A stretch of 64,000 bases of DNA. Source: DAISJM01 sp036821485. GTDB taxonomy: Bacteria > Verrucomicrobiota > Kiritimatiellia > CAIQIC01 > JAGNIJ01. The stretch covers positions 1 to 64,000 of the forward strand of contig DAISJM010000012.1 of the NCBI GenBank assembly GCA_036821485.1, given 5' to 3'. Made by a program: the position numbers and the translations under genes. Under the pieces are notes generated by a model. It was given only the letters and a program-made list of their open reading frames with translations, had not been told where the DNA came from and searched no databases. This document shows positions 38,993 to 47,472 of the stretch, in pieces; position 1 is the first letter of the stretch; the number at the start of each line of letters is the position of its first letter.

Positions 38993-39895
38993 CTACTCCG
39001 CGCACGCGAACGTCAGGAGCACGAAGCTCATGGTCACCCGCAATTCGTCCAAGCCTGCCAAGTCGGCCTTTGCCTCGCGTGTCGAACGCCAGAACAGCGG
39101 CGTCATCTGAACTGCGTCGGCCAAGGCGTCCTTGTTGAGCAACATCTCGTATGTGATGGATTTCTTCTGCTGGAGAGCGAGATGAGGTTCGCATGCTTTG
39201 ATGGCCGTATCGGTCTTCGTTTGAGAAGGGCTGGCGTCCGCCATCAGGCGCGAGCGCAGTTCGAGAAGATGATCGGGTCCGGGGACGACCATCACAAGGG
39301 AGCCGCTCGGTTTCAGGATGCGGGTGAATTCTGCCACGTTGCGCGGGGCCAGCACGCTCAGTATCACGTCGATGGAGTGACTGGCGAAGGGCATCTTGCG
39401 CATGATGTTTGCAATGACCCAACGCGCGTGCCGATAGCGGCGCGCCGCAAGTCGAATGGCCGGCTTCGATACATCGACGCCGTAGGCGGGTCCCGTTGTG
39501 ATCCCTTGCAGCGCGCCGAGGAAATAGCCTTCACCGCATCCCGAATCCACGATGTTGGCGCTGCCGGAAGCTTTGCCTGCAGCGAGCAGTTCGCGGATGG
39601 TGTTCTGAATGAGTTCTGAGAGGCGGGCAAACGCGCCACTATCGAGAAACCGTCGCCGTGCCTGAACCATCTCGGTGCTGTCGCCAGGATCCTTGGAGCG
39701 GCGGCAGTGACTCAGCAGCAGGTTCGCGTATCCCTCCCTGGCCAGATCAAAAGAGTGGCCCTGGCTGCAGAGGCAGGTGCGGTCACCCCAAGACAGAGGG
39801 GCGTCGCACACGGGACAGATAAGAAGCATGTCTTTATCCGTCGCTTGGTTGCCATCCGGGTCTTGCGGAGTGCTGGGTTCCATGGATTGGCTCAC
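38993..39895 (-). CDS. rlmA: 23S rRNA (guanine-N1)-methyltransferase RlmA-like
   Basis: 300 aa. The N-terminal zinc site CPVCDAPL...CLCSQGHSFD and the diagnostic REGYANLLLSHCRRSKDPGDSTEMVQARRRFLDSG are those of RlmA (RrmA), which methylates G745 (or G748, TlrB type) of 23S rRNA. The SAM domain follows: NIVDSGCGEGYFLGAL (~residue 113), VDVSKPAIRLAARR and ILSVLAPRNVAEFTRILKPSG. The terminal part matches the usual length. It lies 14 bp downstream of the SGNH gene, same strand, likely co-transcribed; convergent with the beta-helix gene (9-bp gap). Confidence 0.88.
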   Translation of the reverse strand: MSQSMEPSTPQDPDGNQATDKDMLLICPVCDAPLSWGDRTCLCSQGHSFDLAREGYANLLLSHCRRSKDPGDSTEMVQARRRFLDSGAFARLSELIQNTIRELLAAGKASGSANIVDSGCGEGYFLGALQGITTGPAYGVDVSKPAIRLAARRYRHARWVIANIMRKMPFASHSIDVILSVLAPRNVAEFTRILKPSGSLVMVVPGPDHLLELRSRLMADASPSQTKTDTAIKACEPHLALQQKKSITYEMLLNKDALADAVQMTPLFWRSTREAKADLAGLDELRVTMSFVLLTFACAE

Positions 39896-39909
39896 AGAGA
39901 TTCTGTGAT

Positions 39910-40983
39910 CTACGGTTTCTTGTGGTCCCGTCGCTTCAACGAAACGAGTTGACGCTCGTCGAGCGCCCGCGCGATTTCCCAGGCGATGACGCCATTTCCT
40001 GCGTAGTTGAGATGCTGCAATCCGTCCGGCAGGGCGAGGCGGTCATTGGATTGAGCCGCGCTGACATCGAGTGAGGGAATCTTCATCGCGGTTGCGGATT
40101 CATGCAAGGCCGGGACTCCCGTGACCAGCAGGAAGTCGGCATGCCGCTTGTGGCAGGCATCGTTCATCGCACCGGCTATGAGCAAGGCAAGACGGTTGGC
40201 CTGCAGGAACTCCTCGGACGTGCTTTCTTCGCTCAAGTCATCATACATCGAGATGTTAGCGGCGGGTGCCGCGGGTGAGATCAGAGCGAAGATGGCATCG
40301 CGGAGCAGTTCATACGCGCAGCTGTGTCGTCGCAGCCACTGATGAATTTCCGTCGGCACGCCGACCTTGTCGGGCATCCAATCGGGGGGTGACAGCGAGC
40401 AGTTCTTCAGAACCAATTGCCCATCTTCTTCCTCGAAATATGGTTTCGCCCGACCGGAACTCTTGCTCTTCATGTGGCGGAAGCCGCCGTAGTGGGAGAC
40501 GTAGGCGATGACCAGATCCGGCTCGTACTTGAAGCCTTCCTTCTCGAGAGACAAGTAGTACTGGTCAATGCCGTATCCGCTCACGCCCATGTTGATGACT
40601 TCCACATGGTCGAAGTAATTCTCAAGGAGCGTGGAGAAATGTTCCTCGATGGGGTTGCCGAATCCAAACGTGCGGGAACAGCCGAGCAAGACGATCCGGT
40701 AGACTCCTTCGGGTTTCTTGTAGGGAGTCTCGTTGTCACGCAACCCCTTGGAATTGATCTTGTACTCGATTCTGCGGCCGGTGCGATCGGAGACGGCGCA
40801 AGCCCCCGGTTGGAGAGCCCATCCGAGATCCTTGTCGAAGCGTCCCACGGCGGTGGGCACGACCGGCTCCTTGCGCGGGTCGCGGATGAACCTTGATGCG
40901 ACCTCCAACAAGAACAGGCTCAGAACGCAACTGCCGGCGAGCAGATAGAGTTTCTTCGCCAAGGGTCGCATGGGTTGTTTCAT
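39910..40983 (-). CDS. Membrane-anchored SGNH/GDSL-type hydrolase
   Basis: 357 aa; GGGGGAA precedes ATG 40983. An N-terminal membrane helix (KKLYLLAGSCVLSLFLLEVASRF) anchors the protein outside. SGNH features: VLLGCSRTFGFG with the nucleophile Ser (~residue 105), NMGVSGYGIDQYYL as block II with Gly, and the terminal HLNYAGNGVIAWEI with His. The GCSRTFG variant lacks the canonical GDS. Members act as esterases or acyl/acetyl transferases on envelope glycans or lipids; the substrate is unknown. It is upstream of rlmA, 14 bp apart, with no evident functional link. Confidence 0.75.
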   Translation of the reverse strand: MKQPMRPLAKKLYLLAGSCVLSLFLLEVASRFIRDPRKEPVVPTAVGRFDKDLGWALQPGACAVSDRTGRRIEYKINSKGLRDNETPYKKPEGVYRIVLLGCSRTFGFGNPIEEHFSTLLENYFDHVEVINMGVSGYGIDQYYLSLEKEGFKYEPDLVIAYVSHYGGFRHMKSKSSGRAKPYFEEEDGQLVLKNCSLSPPDWMPDKVGVPTEIHQWLRRHSCAYELLRDAIFALISPAAPAANISMYDDLSEESTSEEFLQANRLALLIAGAMNDACHKRHADFLLVTGVPALHESATAMKIPSLDVSAAQSNDRLALPDGLQHLNYAGNGVIAWEIARALDERQLVSLKRRDHKKP

Positions 40984-41067
40984 TTCCCCCTGAAGGTACG
41001 GGTTGGATGGGGAAGGGTCAAGGAAGCGGAATCTGAGAACCGGTGTCTGGAAGCTGAAGACGGAGCC

Positions 41068-42666
41068 TCACTCGAGTCGGATACGGTAGAACCATGGACC
41101 GGAGCCGGACGCCGTGGTGTCGGTGGCGACGTTGAGTGGTGCTGTGCCGGCGACGTTGGTCTGGACGAAGTAAGTGAAGGCGGCAGGCGATGCGTTGGTC
41201 GCGCGTTCCACGCGGTATCGCTTTCCGGTTACGCCCGGCCAGCGGATGAGAAATCCTGCTCCGGCGTTGGTCGGTCCGACGGCAGCCGCGTAGAGAAACG
41301 ACGACGCGCTGAGCGCATCCGTTCCTGCGCGCTGTTCCGCGTTGTCGCCCATGCCGTCGCCATCGGTGTCCAGATAGATGGGGCTGGTTCCGGCTGCCAG
41401 TTCGTTGGTGTCGCGCAAGCCATCGCTGTCGGAATCCGCGAGTGGATGAACGTATTCGTATGCGCCGATATCCCGGGCGCTGATCCCATCCGCGTTGCCA
41501 TCAAGCGGGCGGACCACGCGTGCAAGGTCATTGTCGGGTCCATTTGTGCAACCCGCATCGATGCAAGGCGAGCTGGAACTGAGGCGATAGTCGGAAAGCA
41601 GGAGCGGGTCAAGGAGGACGTGACCTGTGCCGTTGGAAGGCGAGGGCGTGGTGCAGAGATGATCGGCCTGGTAGCCGACGCCCGAGGCCGGCAGATTCTC
41701 GGAGCCGTTTCCGTTCTGTGCGAAGATGGAGTTGATCAAGGTTCCCTGTCCGACACAATAGATGCCGGAGGCACCGCTGTTTTGCTGTGCGGCATTGCCG
41801 TAGACGGTGCAGTTGCGAACTTGTCCGCCGCCCGATGAGAACGATATCCCACCGCCGGAGATGCTCGCCACATTGCTCACGATCACGCAGTTTTCGAGGA
41901 TATCGCCGCCGCGCGTGCTCGCTCCTGCGCCGGAGGTTGCCCGGTTATTGCGCATGACGCAGCGGCTGATGCGACAGTTTCCCTCCAAGCCGACACCGCC
42001 TCCGATCTCGGAGAGGTTGTTGGAAAACACCGAGTCATAGACCGCGGCGCCCTGGGATCCGTAGAAGCCGCCGCCGTAGAACCACGAACCCAGTCCGGCC
42101 GCGTTTCCGTAGACGAGACAGTTCCGGACTTCTCCGCCGTAGTAGGCGGCGATGCCTCCGCCATAGGTGGCGCTGTTGCTGCACACGACGCAGTTCGAGA
42201 TGGTTCCGCTGACTTCAATCAGTGCGCCGCCGCCCAGCCCGTCCTGCCAGCAGGCTCCTCCACGGGCTGCGCCATTGGTCAGCGTGAATCCCGACAGTTG
42301 GCCTCCGCCCGTGATGTAAACGCAGCGCCGCTCTCCGCTCTCGCCGGCGCTGCGGCCACGGATGACGGTCACAGCCGGCCCGTTGACGCTGCGGACGACG
42401 ATGGACGTTGTGATGAGTACACGGTTGCTGACCGCGTGCGTGGGAAGGGCATAGCTGCCGGAGGCATAGAGACCGTTGGTCACCAGCACCGTGTCGCCGG
42501 CCTGCGCGGCGGTTACCGCGGTTTGGATCTCGCGTGCGGCGTTGGTCCAGGCGTTGTACGGGGCGCCGGGATGCGGGCTGTTGGTCCAGACGCACAGCGT
42601 GGCCGCGTGGGCACGCGCGGCGCAGGCCAGCAGGACGAGAACCAGACCAGGAAGACGAGACGTCAT
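41068..42666 (-). CDS. Exported parallel beta-helix protein with TSP3-type repeats
   Basis: 532 aa from ATG 42666 (GAGGTT 6 nt upstream, preferred to ATG 42672). Signal peptide LPGLVLVLLACAARAHA. Residues 20-380 are a right-handed beta-helix (GGGI, GGGF, NCVV...NN turns) ending in SSPCIDAG and ARDIGAYEY, the choice-of-anchor Q signature. Then two calcium loops of thrombospondin type 3 kind (DSDSDGLRDTNE, DTDGDGMGDNAE) and a C-terminal ~100-residue beta domain (GFLIRWPGVTGKRYRVERATN). The first ~90 residues resemble the exported protein at 36857-38983. Likely secreted; target unknown. Confidence 0.82.
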   Translation of the reverse strand: MTSRLPGLVLVLLACAARAHAATLCVWTNSPHPGAPYNAWTNAAREIQTAVTAAQAGDTVLVTNGLYASGSYALPTHAVSNRVLITTSIVVRSVNGPAVTVIRGRSAGESGERRCVYITGGGQLSGFTLTNGAARGGACWQDGLGGGALIEVSGTISNCVVCSNSATYGGGIAAYYGGEVRNCLVYGNAAGLGSWFYGGGFYGSQGAAVYDSVFSNNLSEIGGGVGLEGNCRISRCVMRNNRATSGAGASTRGGDILENCVIVSNVASISGGGISFSSGGGQVRNCTVYGNAAQQNSGASGIYCVGQGTLINSIFAQNGNGSENLPASGVGYQADHLCTTPSPSNGTGHVLLDPLLLSDYRLSSSSPCIDAGCTNGPDNDLARVVRPLDGNADGISARDIGAYEYVHPLADSDSDGLRDTNELAAGTSPIYLDTDGDGMGDNAEQRAGTDALSASSFLYAAAVGPTNAGAGFLIRWPGVTGKRYRVERATNASPAAFTYFVQTNVAGTAPLNVATDTTASGSGPWFYRIRLE

Positions 42667-42754
42667 GAACAACCTCGTTGCCAGTTAGTCAGAAAAAGCG
42701 CACTGAATCAAGAAGGGACGGAGGCAGACAGGCCCCTAACCGCCATCTTGTTGT

Positions 42755-44260
42755 TCAGGGCGTTCGGACGACGATGGAGGAGAAAGCAGGGAGGGTATCC
42801 CCCTGCAGTCCGCCGTAGAGGAGTTCGCCTGCAAAGAGTGGAGCGTTCTTCAACTCCTTCGGTTTGGGGCCGAGGTTGATGGCGCAACGCACGGTGGAGC
42901 GGCGGAGTTGTCGCTCGAAGGCGATGACGGTTTTGCAATCGGCCTCGCAGTTTTCGCCCGCATTGAGCAGGAGAAACCGGCCGTGAGTGAGTTCGCGTGT
43001 CTTGAGCCGGAGATGGATCAGGCCGCGGAAGAATTCGTACCACTCCTGTCTTGCCTCGTAGCCGCGCGCGAAGAGGTTGCCCTCGAACTCGATGCCTTCC
43101 TCGTTGAACACCTTGCCATCGCGCAGCAGGCGGCGGCCCTTGTCGCAGGCGTGCAGGCGGCCGTGGATGGAGGGACGGTTCAGTGCGCCGAACTCCTCGC
43201 CGGTCAGCAGAAAGGGAATGCAGTGGCTGCTGAGGAAAATGAGCTGATTCACCGCGCGCACGGCGCCCTCGCCGAAGCGGAACAGGCCGCGGCCTTCATC
43301 GTGGTTGTCGGTATAGCGCGCGAGCCGCGGCGCGTCCTCGGCGGGCGGCAGGATGCTCTCGTAGTTCAGGATGGCAGTCTCGAAGGCCGTGGCGATGCCG
43401 CCGGCGCGGAACGCCTCGTACTTGTCGAGGAAGTCGTTGTTCGACTTGGCGTCGGGCGAGGGAAGAATGTCGGACGATCCGGATTCGGTCACGGCGTAGA
43501 GATACTGGCACACCTTATAGAAGTCGTCGTCGTAAGCCGCGTTGATGCCGCGCGCGAAGAGGTCGAGGTTGTTCTGGGTGCCGTAGCATTCAGCGAGGAA
43601 GAGCAATTCGCGATCAGCGTGTCGCGCGCGGAGGTCGGCGGTGGCTTCGCTCCAGAAGCTGCGATCATTGATGAAGTGGGCCATGTCGAGCCGGAAGCCG
43701 TCCACGCCGTCGAACCCGCCGTTGGGCTGGGCGCCGAGAAAGCTGAGCCAGTAGTGATAGACCTCGATCATCTCGCGGCGGAGTGCGGGGTTGGTGTAGT
43801 CGAGCTTGGCGGTGTCGGACCAATCGCAGTCGAAGAACACGCTGCCGTCGGGATTCTTGACGTAGTACTCGGGGCGGAACGACATCCAGACGTGGTCGCG
43901 GCTGGTGTGGTTCGGGGTGATGTCGAGGATGACCTTGAGTCGCATGCGGTGTGCGCGGCGGACGAGGTCGGCCAGGTCATCGAGCGTGCCGTGTTCCGGG
44001 TCCACGGCGCGGAAATCGCGGATGGAGTAGGGCGAGCCGATGCCCTTGCGGCCGAGGATGCCCATGGGGTAGGGGGGCATGAGGTAGATCACGTTCGCGC
44101 CGAGTTTCTTGATGACGGGAAGCTGCTGGGTGAGGTAGGCGAGCGGCGACTGCCGTGACTGTTTCTCGCGGGCGGCCTCGATGGCGTTGCGCGGCTCGCG
44201 AGCGGCGAGCGATCGGAGATTGACCTGATAGATGACGGCCGACGAAATCCATTTCTTCAT
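42755..44260 (-). CDS. GH13 alpha-amylase family glycosidase
   Basis: 501 aa from ATG 44260 (GGGGTG upstream). No signal peptide, so cytoplasmic. The (beta/alpha)8 catalytic barrel has the four GH13 regions: DITPNHTS, GFRLDMAH (nucleophile Asp), FLAECYG (acid/base Glu) and YTDNHDEGR (transition-state Asp). The C-terminal ~100 residues are the beta domain. Similar enzymes act on alpha-1,4-glucans or on trehalose, sucrose or glucosylglycerate; the exact substrate cannot be told. No glycogen genes are adjacent. Divergent from the thioredoxin-like gene, with a 185-bp gap. Confidence 0.9.
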   Translation of the reverse strand: MKKWISSAVIYQVNLRSLAAREPRNAIEAAREKQSRQSPLAYLTQQLPVIKKLGANVIYLMPPYPMGILGRKGIGSPYSIRDFRAVDPEHGTLDDLADLVRRAHRMRLKVILDITPNHTSRDHVWMSFRPEYYVKNPDGSVFFDCDWSDTAKLDYTNPALRREMIEVYHYWLSFLGAQPNGGFDGVDGFRLDMAHFINDRSFWSEATADLRARHADRELLFLAECYGTQNNLDLFARGINAAYDDDFYKVCQYLYAVTESGSSDILPSPDAKSNNDFLDKYEAFRAGGIATAFETAILNYESILPPAEDAPRLARYTDNHDEGRGLFRFGEGAVRAVNQLIFLSSHCIPFLLTGEEFGALNRPSIHGRLHACDKGRRLLRDGKVFNEEGIEFEGNLFARGYEARQEWYEFFRGLIHLRLKTRELTHGRFLLLNAGENCEADCKTVIAFERQLRRSTVRCAINLGPKPKELKNAPLFAGELLYGGLQGDTLPAFSSIVVRTP

Positions 44261-44445
44261 TTGTTCACCCCAGCTGGGACATGCCGAAAGAATCCCCATA
44301 AGACACCAAAAAGTTAAGTGCTTTCGAGTCTTTTCTTGGCGCGGAGGCGGAGGCCGGCGGCTGGGGCGGTCAATATCCGTCTTTATATAGGAAAAGGGAT
44401 GCGGTACCCTTGGGGCGAAGATCAGAGATATTAAGAGGCAAATCG

Positions 44446-45435
44446 ATGAAAACCCGCGTCTTGCTGCTTGGCTGTTGTGTGGCGCTGATTTTGGCCGTGG
44501 TTCCTGCGCATGCGCAGAAGAACGTCGCGGACTCCGCGGACATGAAGGCGTTGTTGAGCAAACTCGAGTCGATGGGGCATGGCTACCATTCCGACGCTGA
44601 GTGGGCAGAGGTGTTCAGTCAGATCGACGGCATGGTTGAGAAGGCCGAGTCGGCGGGCAACTGGAGCAAGGCGGTGGATGTTGAGGTTGTTCGCGCATCG
44701 ATCTTCAGTGATATGCTGGGTGAGCCGAAGCGGGCGCTTGCCATTCTTCGCGAGACACGCAAGAAGTACGGCGAGTACGGCGTATCGAGTTTGCGGAAGA
44801 CTTACGTGCGCGAGGCCGAAGTGCTGTCGACGCTGGGCGACGACGCGGCTATCTCGGAACTGATCGCCGAGTTCAAGCGCAGTCCGCTCTACGATCCGCA
44901 GGAATACTCGTACACCGGCGGGCAAGGGCGGGGCGATCCGCTTGTGCTTACCCGGCCGGGTTCGCGTGGTGACGATTCCCTTTCCGTGAGTGCAATGGAA
45001 ATGTACCGGACCCAGGCGCGGTTTGCACCGGGACAGCCGTTCCCGGAGTTCGAAGGTGCATCGCTCAGTGGCGTTCCGGTGCGTCTGGCAGATTTCAGCG
45101 GGAAGGTGGTGTTGGTGGATCTCTGGCTGATGGGGTGGACCCCATGGCAGCGCGATCTGCCGAACCTGATTCAGACCTACAGGCGCTACGGGCCGTCGGG
45201 CTTTGAGATCATCGGCGTGAACCTGGACCGCAACCCGGCAGGCGTGCGTGATTTCGTGCGCGCGAACGGTATGACGTGGCCGCAGATTGTCGACGACCTG
45301 GCGCTGACGAAGAAGCTGGGCATCTACGGCGAGGCCACAAGTTTTCTGCTCGACGGCAACGGCAACATCATCGGCCGCGACCTGAAGGGCGCCGCGTTGA
45401 CCGAAGCGGTGAAACGCGCAGTGGGCGCAAATTGA
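44446..45435 (+). CDS. Exported TlpA-like protein with both active-site Cys lost
   Basis: 329 aa from ATG 44446 (AGAGG upstream). Signal peptide VLLLGCCVALILAVVPAHA, a helical middle part (30-190, TPR-like), and a TlpA/ResA-type thioredoxin domain (~195-329): GQPFPEFEGASLSG, DFSGKVVLVDLW, NLIQTYRRYGPSGFEIIGVNLD and ATSFLLDGNGNIIGRD. The CxxC motif is replaced: the active-site stretch reads GWTPWQRDLP, with Trp at both Cys positions, so it cannot be a redox enzyme. A binding or scaffold role is inferred. Codes in tandem with the next exported protein (33-bp gap). Confidence 0.85.
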   Translation: MKTRVLLLGCCVALILAVVPAHAQKNVADSADMKALLSKLESMGHGYHSDAEWAEVFSQIDGMVEKAESAGNWSKAVDVEVVRASIFSDMLGEPKRALAILRETRKKYGEYGVSSLRKTYVREAEVLSTLGDDAAISELIAEFKRSPLYDPQEYSYTGGQGRGDPLVLTRPGSRGDDSLSVSAMEMYRTQARFAPGQPFPEFEGASLSGVPVRLADFSGKVVLVDLWLMGWTPWQRDLPNLIQTYRRYGPSGFEIIGVNLDRNPAGVRDFVRANGMTWPQIVDDLALTKKLGIYGEATSFLLDGNGNIIGRDLKGAALTEAVKRAVGAN

Positions 45436-45468
45436 GCGGCGGGATGGCGCCGTGACGAGGGTATCCGG

Positions 45469-45972
45469 ATGACGCTTCGCCTATGGGCCCGAATCTGCAT
45501 TGTTGGTCTTCTTCTCGTGCCGTGTCTCAACGCGGAAGCTCTTTCGCCCGACGCGTCGCAGACGCGCATTGTGATCAAGCCGTGGAAGGAAGACCCCGGT
45601 GCGGAACTCGGGTTTGGTTGGGCACCTGCAGAGGCGGTGGGCGCGCAGTGGCGATGGATCTCGCACATGGAAGCGGATGTGGTGGTCGAGCTCGCAGGCG
45701 CGAAGGACCTGAAGTATTCGATGCGCGTCGCCCCGATGTATCTGAAGAGCCGGCGGCAGGTGGTGGGGCTTTACGTGAACGGCGTGTTTGTCGACGAGTG
45801 GTTGTGCCGCGACAGCACAAAGTTCAGGACCTACGAGACGGTGATCGCTGGCTCGTTGTTGAAGCCGGGTCGTAACACGTTCACCCTGCGCGCGGGCTAT
45901 CGCAAAAGCCTGGAGCCCGGCGGCGAGGAACTTGCGCTGGCCGTGGAAAGGATTGACCTCGGAACGCCGTAG
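45469..45972 (+). CDS. Exported hypothetical protein, jelly-roll-like
   Basis: 167 aa; signal peptide ARICIVGLLLVPCLNA, then an all-beta-looking domain (VVVELAGAKDLKYSMRVAPM; VVGLYVNGVFVDEWLC; NTFTLRAGYRKS), reminiscent of the carbohydrate-binding beta-sandwich found at the end of many glycan-active exported proteins. No family recognised. It follows the TlpA-like gene by 33 bp and precedes the YdjM-like gene by 26 bp. Confidence 0.6.
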   Translation: MTLRLWARICIVGLLLVPCLNAEALSPDASQTRIVIKPWKEDPGAELGFGWAPAEAVGAQWRWISHMEADVVVELAGAKDLKYSMRVAPMYLKSRRQVVGLYVNGVFVDEWLCRDSTKFRTYETVIAGSLLKPGRNTFTLRAGYRKSLEPGGEELALAVERIDLGTP

Positions 45973-45998
45973 CCCCTTTTCGGGCCGGCAGGAGTGGC

Positions 45999-46577
45999 AT
46001 GCCTTCACCCGTTGGACACAGTCTGATCGGTCTTGCTTTCGCGGCAGGACGTTTTGCGCCGCGCGGTTCGTGGCGGTCCGTTGGTCGCGGGTTGTGGCGT
46101 GAGCGGCTTGGGGTGTTCCTCGTGGTGGCAATGGCCAATGCCCCGGACGTGGATTACATTCCGGGCATTCTCGCGGGCGGGCTCAACCAGTATCATCAAC
46201 TTTATACGCACACGGTTGGCTGGGCGTTGGCGATTTCGTTTGCCGTCTGGATGTTGTGGAAGTCCCGCCGGGCGGGTGTGGGGTGGGCGGGCTGGGTGCT
46301 GCTGTTGGCAGCGGTGGTGAGTCACCTGCTGGCTGATTACGTCACGGCGGACGCAAAGGAGCCGTACGGCATCATGATCTTCTGGCCGTTCTCGAATGGA
46401 TTTCACACGTCGCCCGTATCGATCTTTCGCGGCTTTCTCAAGAGGGATTGGGGCGACATCCCCAGTCTTTATAACGCCAAGACGGTGCTGGTGGAATTGG
46501 GTTGGTGTCTTCCGCTGGTGTTGGGGGTCCTGTTGTGGAAGCGGCGGAAGGTTGAGGACAGTGGCTTGTCTGGCTGA
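45999..46577 (+). CDS. YdjM/DUF457-like membrane metal-dependent hydrolase
   Basis: 192 aa. The start MPSPVGHSLIGLAFA, the ANAPDVDYIPG motif (~residue 47), YHQLYTHTVG (~residue 66) and SHLLADYVT (~residue 107) match the inner-membrane YdjM/LexA-regulated hydrolase (DUF457) family, in which His and Asp residues are thought to bind metal. Four membrane helices. Substrate unknown. Placed 26 bp after the jelly-roll-like gene and 36 bp before lpxI, all on the plus strand. Confidence 0.8.
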   Translation: MPSPVGHSLIGLAFAAGRFAPRGSWRSVGRGLWRERLGVFLVVAMANAPDVDYIPGILAGGLNQYHQLYTHTVGWALAISFAVWMLWKSRRAGVGWAGWVLLLAAVVSHLLADYVTADAKEPYGIMIFWPFSNGFHTSPVSIFRGFLKRDWGDIPSLYNAKTVLVELGWCLPLVLGVLLWKRRKVEDSGLSG

Positions 46578-46613
46578 GCGGTCTCTGGCAAGATGCCGCG
46601 GGCAAGGTGGTTC

Positions 46614-47447
46614 ATGAACGATAGCACTCCAAAATCGCTGGGTCTGATCGCGGGCAAAGGCGTATATCCGCGCCTGCTGGCCAATTCGGCCCGCAAGCAG
46701 GGCGTCGAACGTCTCTTCGCCGTGGCATTCCGCGGCGAAACCGATCGCGTGATCGAGAAGTACGTGGACGAAGTGGCGTGGCTGCATCTGGGCCAGCTTG
46801 GCGCGTTGCTGGAGGCATTCCGCAAGAGCGGCATGACCAAGGCGGTCATGGTGGGGCAGATAACGCCGACGCACTTGTTCCGGCTCCGGCTGGATCGCGT
46901 GGCGTTGTCGGTGCTGAGCCAGCTCAAGGAGCGGAACGCGGAAACGATCTTTGGCGCGGTGGGTGATGAACTGCGGAAGGTGGGCGTCGAATTGATGCCC
47001 GCGAGCATGTTCATGGAACACACGATGCCGGAGCCGGGCGTATTGACTGCGCGTGCGCCGACCGATGAAGAGAAGGCCGATATCGAGTTGGGGCTCAAGG
47101 TGGCGAAGACCACGAGCGGATTGGATATCGGCCAGACGGTGGTCATCAAGCGCGGTACGATTTTGGCGGTGGAAGCTTTCGAGGGTACGGACGCGGCAAT
47201 CCTGCGCGCGGGCAAACTGGGTGGTGCGGGCGCGGTTGTGGTGAAGGTGGCCAAGCAGGGGCACGATATGCGGTTCGACATCCCGGTGATTGGCGAGCAC
47301 ACGTTGAAGTCGCTGCGCCGCGCCGGTGCAACGGCGATGGCGGTGGAAGCGCGCCGGACCATCCTGCTGGACCGCGAAGAGATTGTTCGTCTGGCGGATC
47401 GTCACGGATTGTGCATTGTCGCCGCGGAATTCAACCGGGCGGGATAG
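46614..47447 (+). CDS. lpxI: UDP-2,3-diacylglucosamine pyrophosphatase LpxI
   Basis: 277 aa from ATG 46614. LpxI (DUF1009) hydrolyses UDP-2,3-diacylglucosamine to lipid X in the lipid A pathway of bacteria that lack LpxH. Family marks: GLIAGKGVYPRLLANSARKQG at the N-terminus, GQLGALLEAFRKSGMTKAVMVGQI, and the C-terminal domain GLDIGQTVVIKRGTILAVEAFEGTDAAILRAG and ALRRAGATAMAVEARRTILLD-like stretch. Standard length (~270-280). It directly precedes the Gfo/Idh/MocA gene and lpxB, which uses its product lipid X. Confidence 0.93.
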   Translation: MNDSTPKSLGLIAGKGVYPRLLANSARKQGVERLFAVAFRGETDRVIEKYVDEVAWLHLGQLGALLEAFRKSGMTKAVMVGQITPTHLFRLRLDRVALSVLSQLKERNAETIFGAVGDELRKVGVELMPASMFMEHTMPEPGVLTARAPTDEEKADIELGLKVAKTTSGLDIGQTVVIKRGTILAVEAFEGTDAAILRAGKLGGAGAVVVKVAKQGHDMRFDIPVIGEHTLKSLRRAGATAMAVEARRTILLDREEIVRLADRHGLCIVAAEFNRAG

Positions 47448-47472
47448 CCCGGTGTTCAGCGAGGAGCCGTTT

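Noticed and set aside
44330..44350. TTGGCGCGGAGG as a sigma-54 site before the TlpA-like gene
   Set aside because: No GC ten bases after the GG; spacing does not fit.
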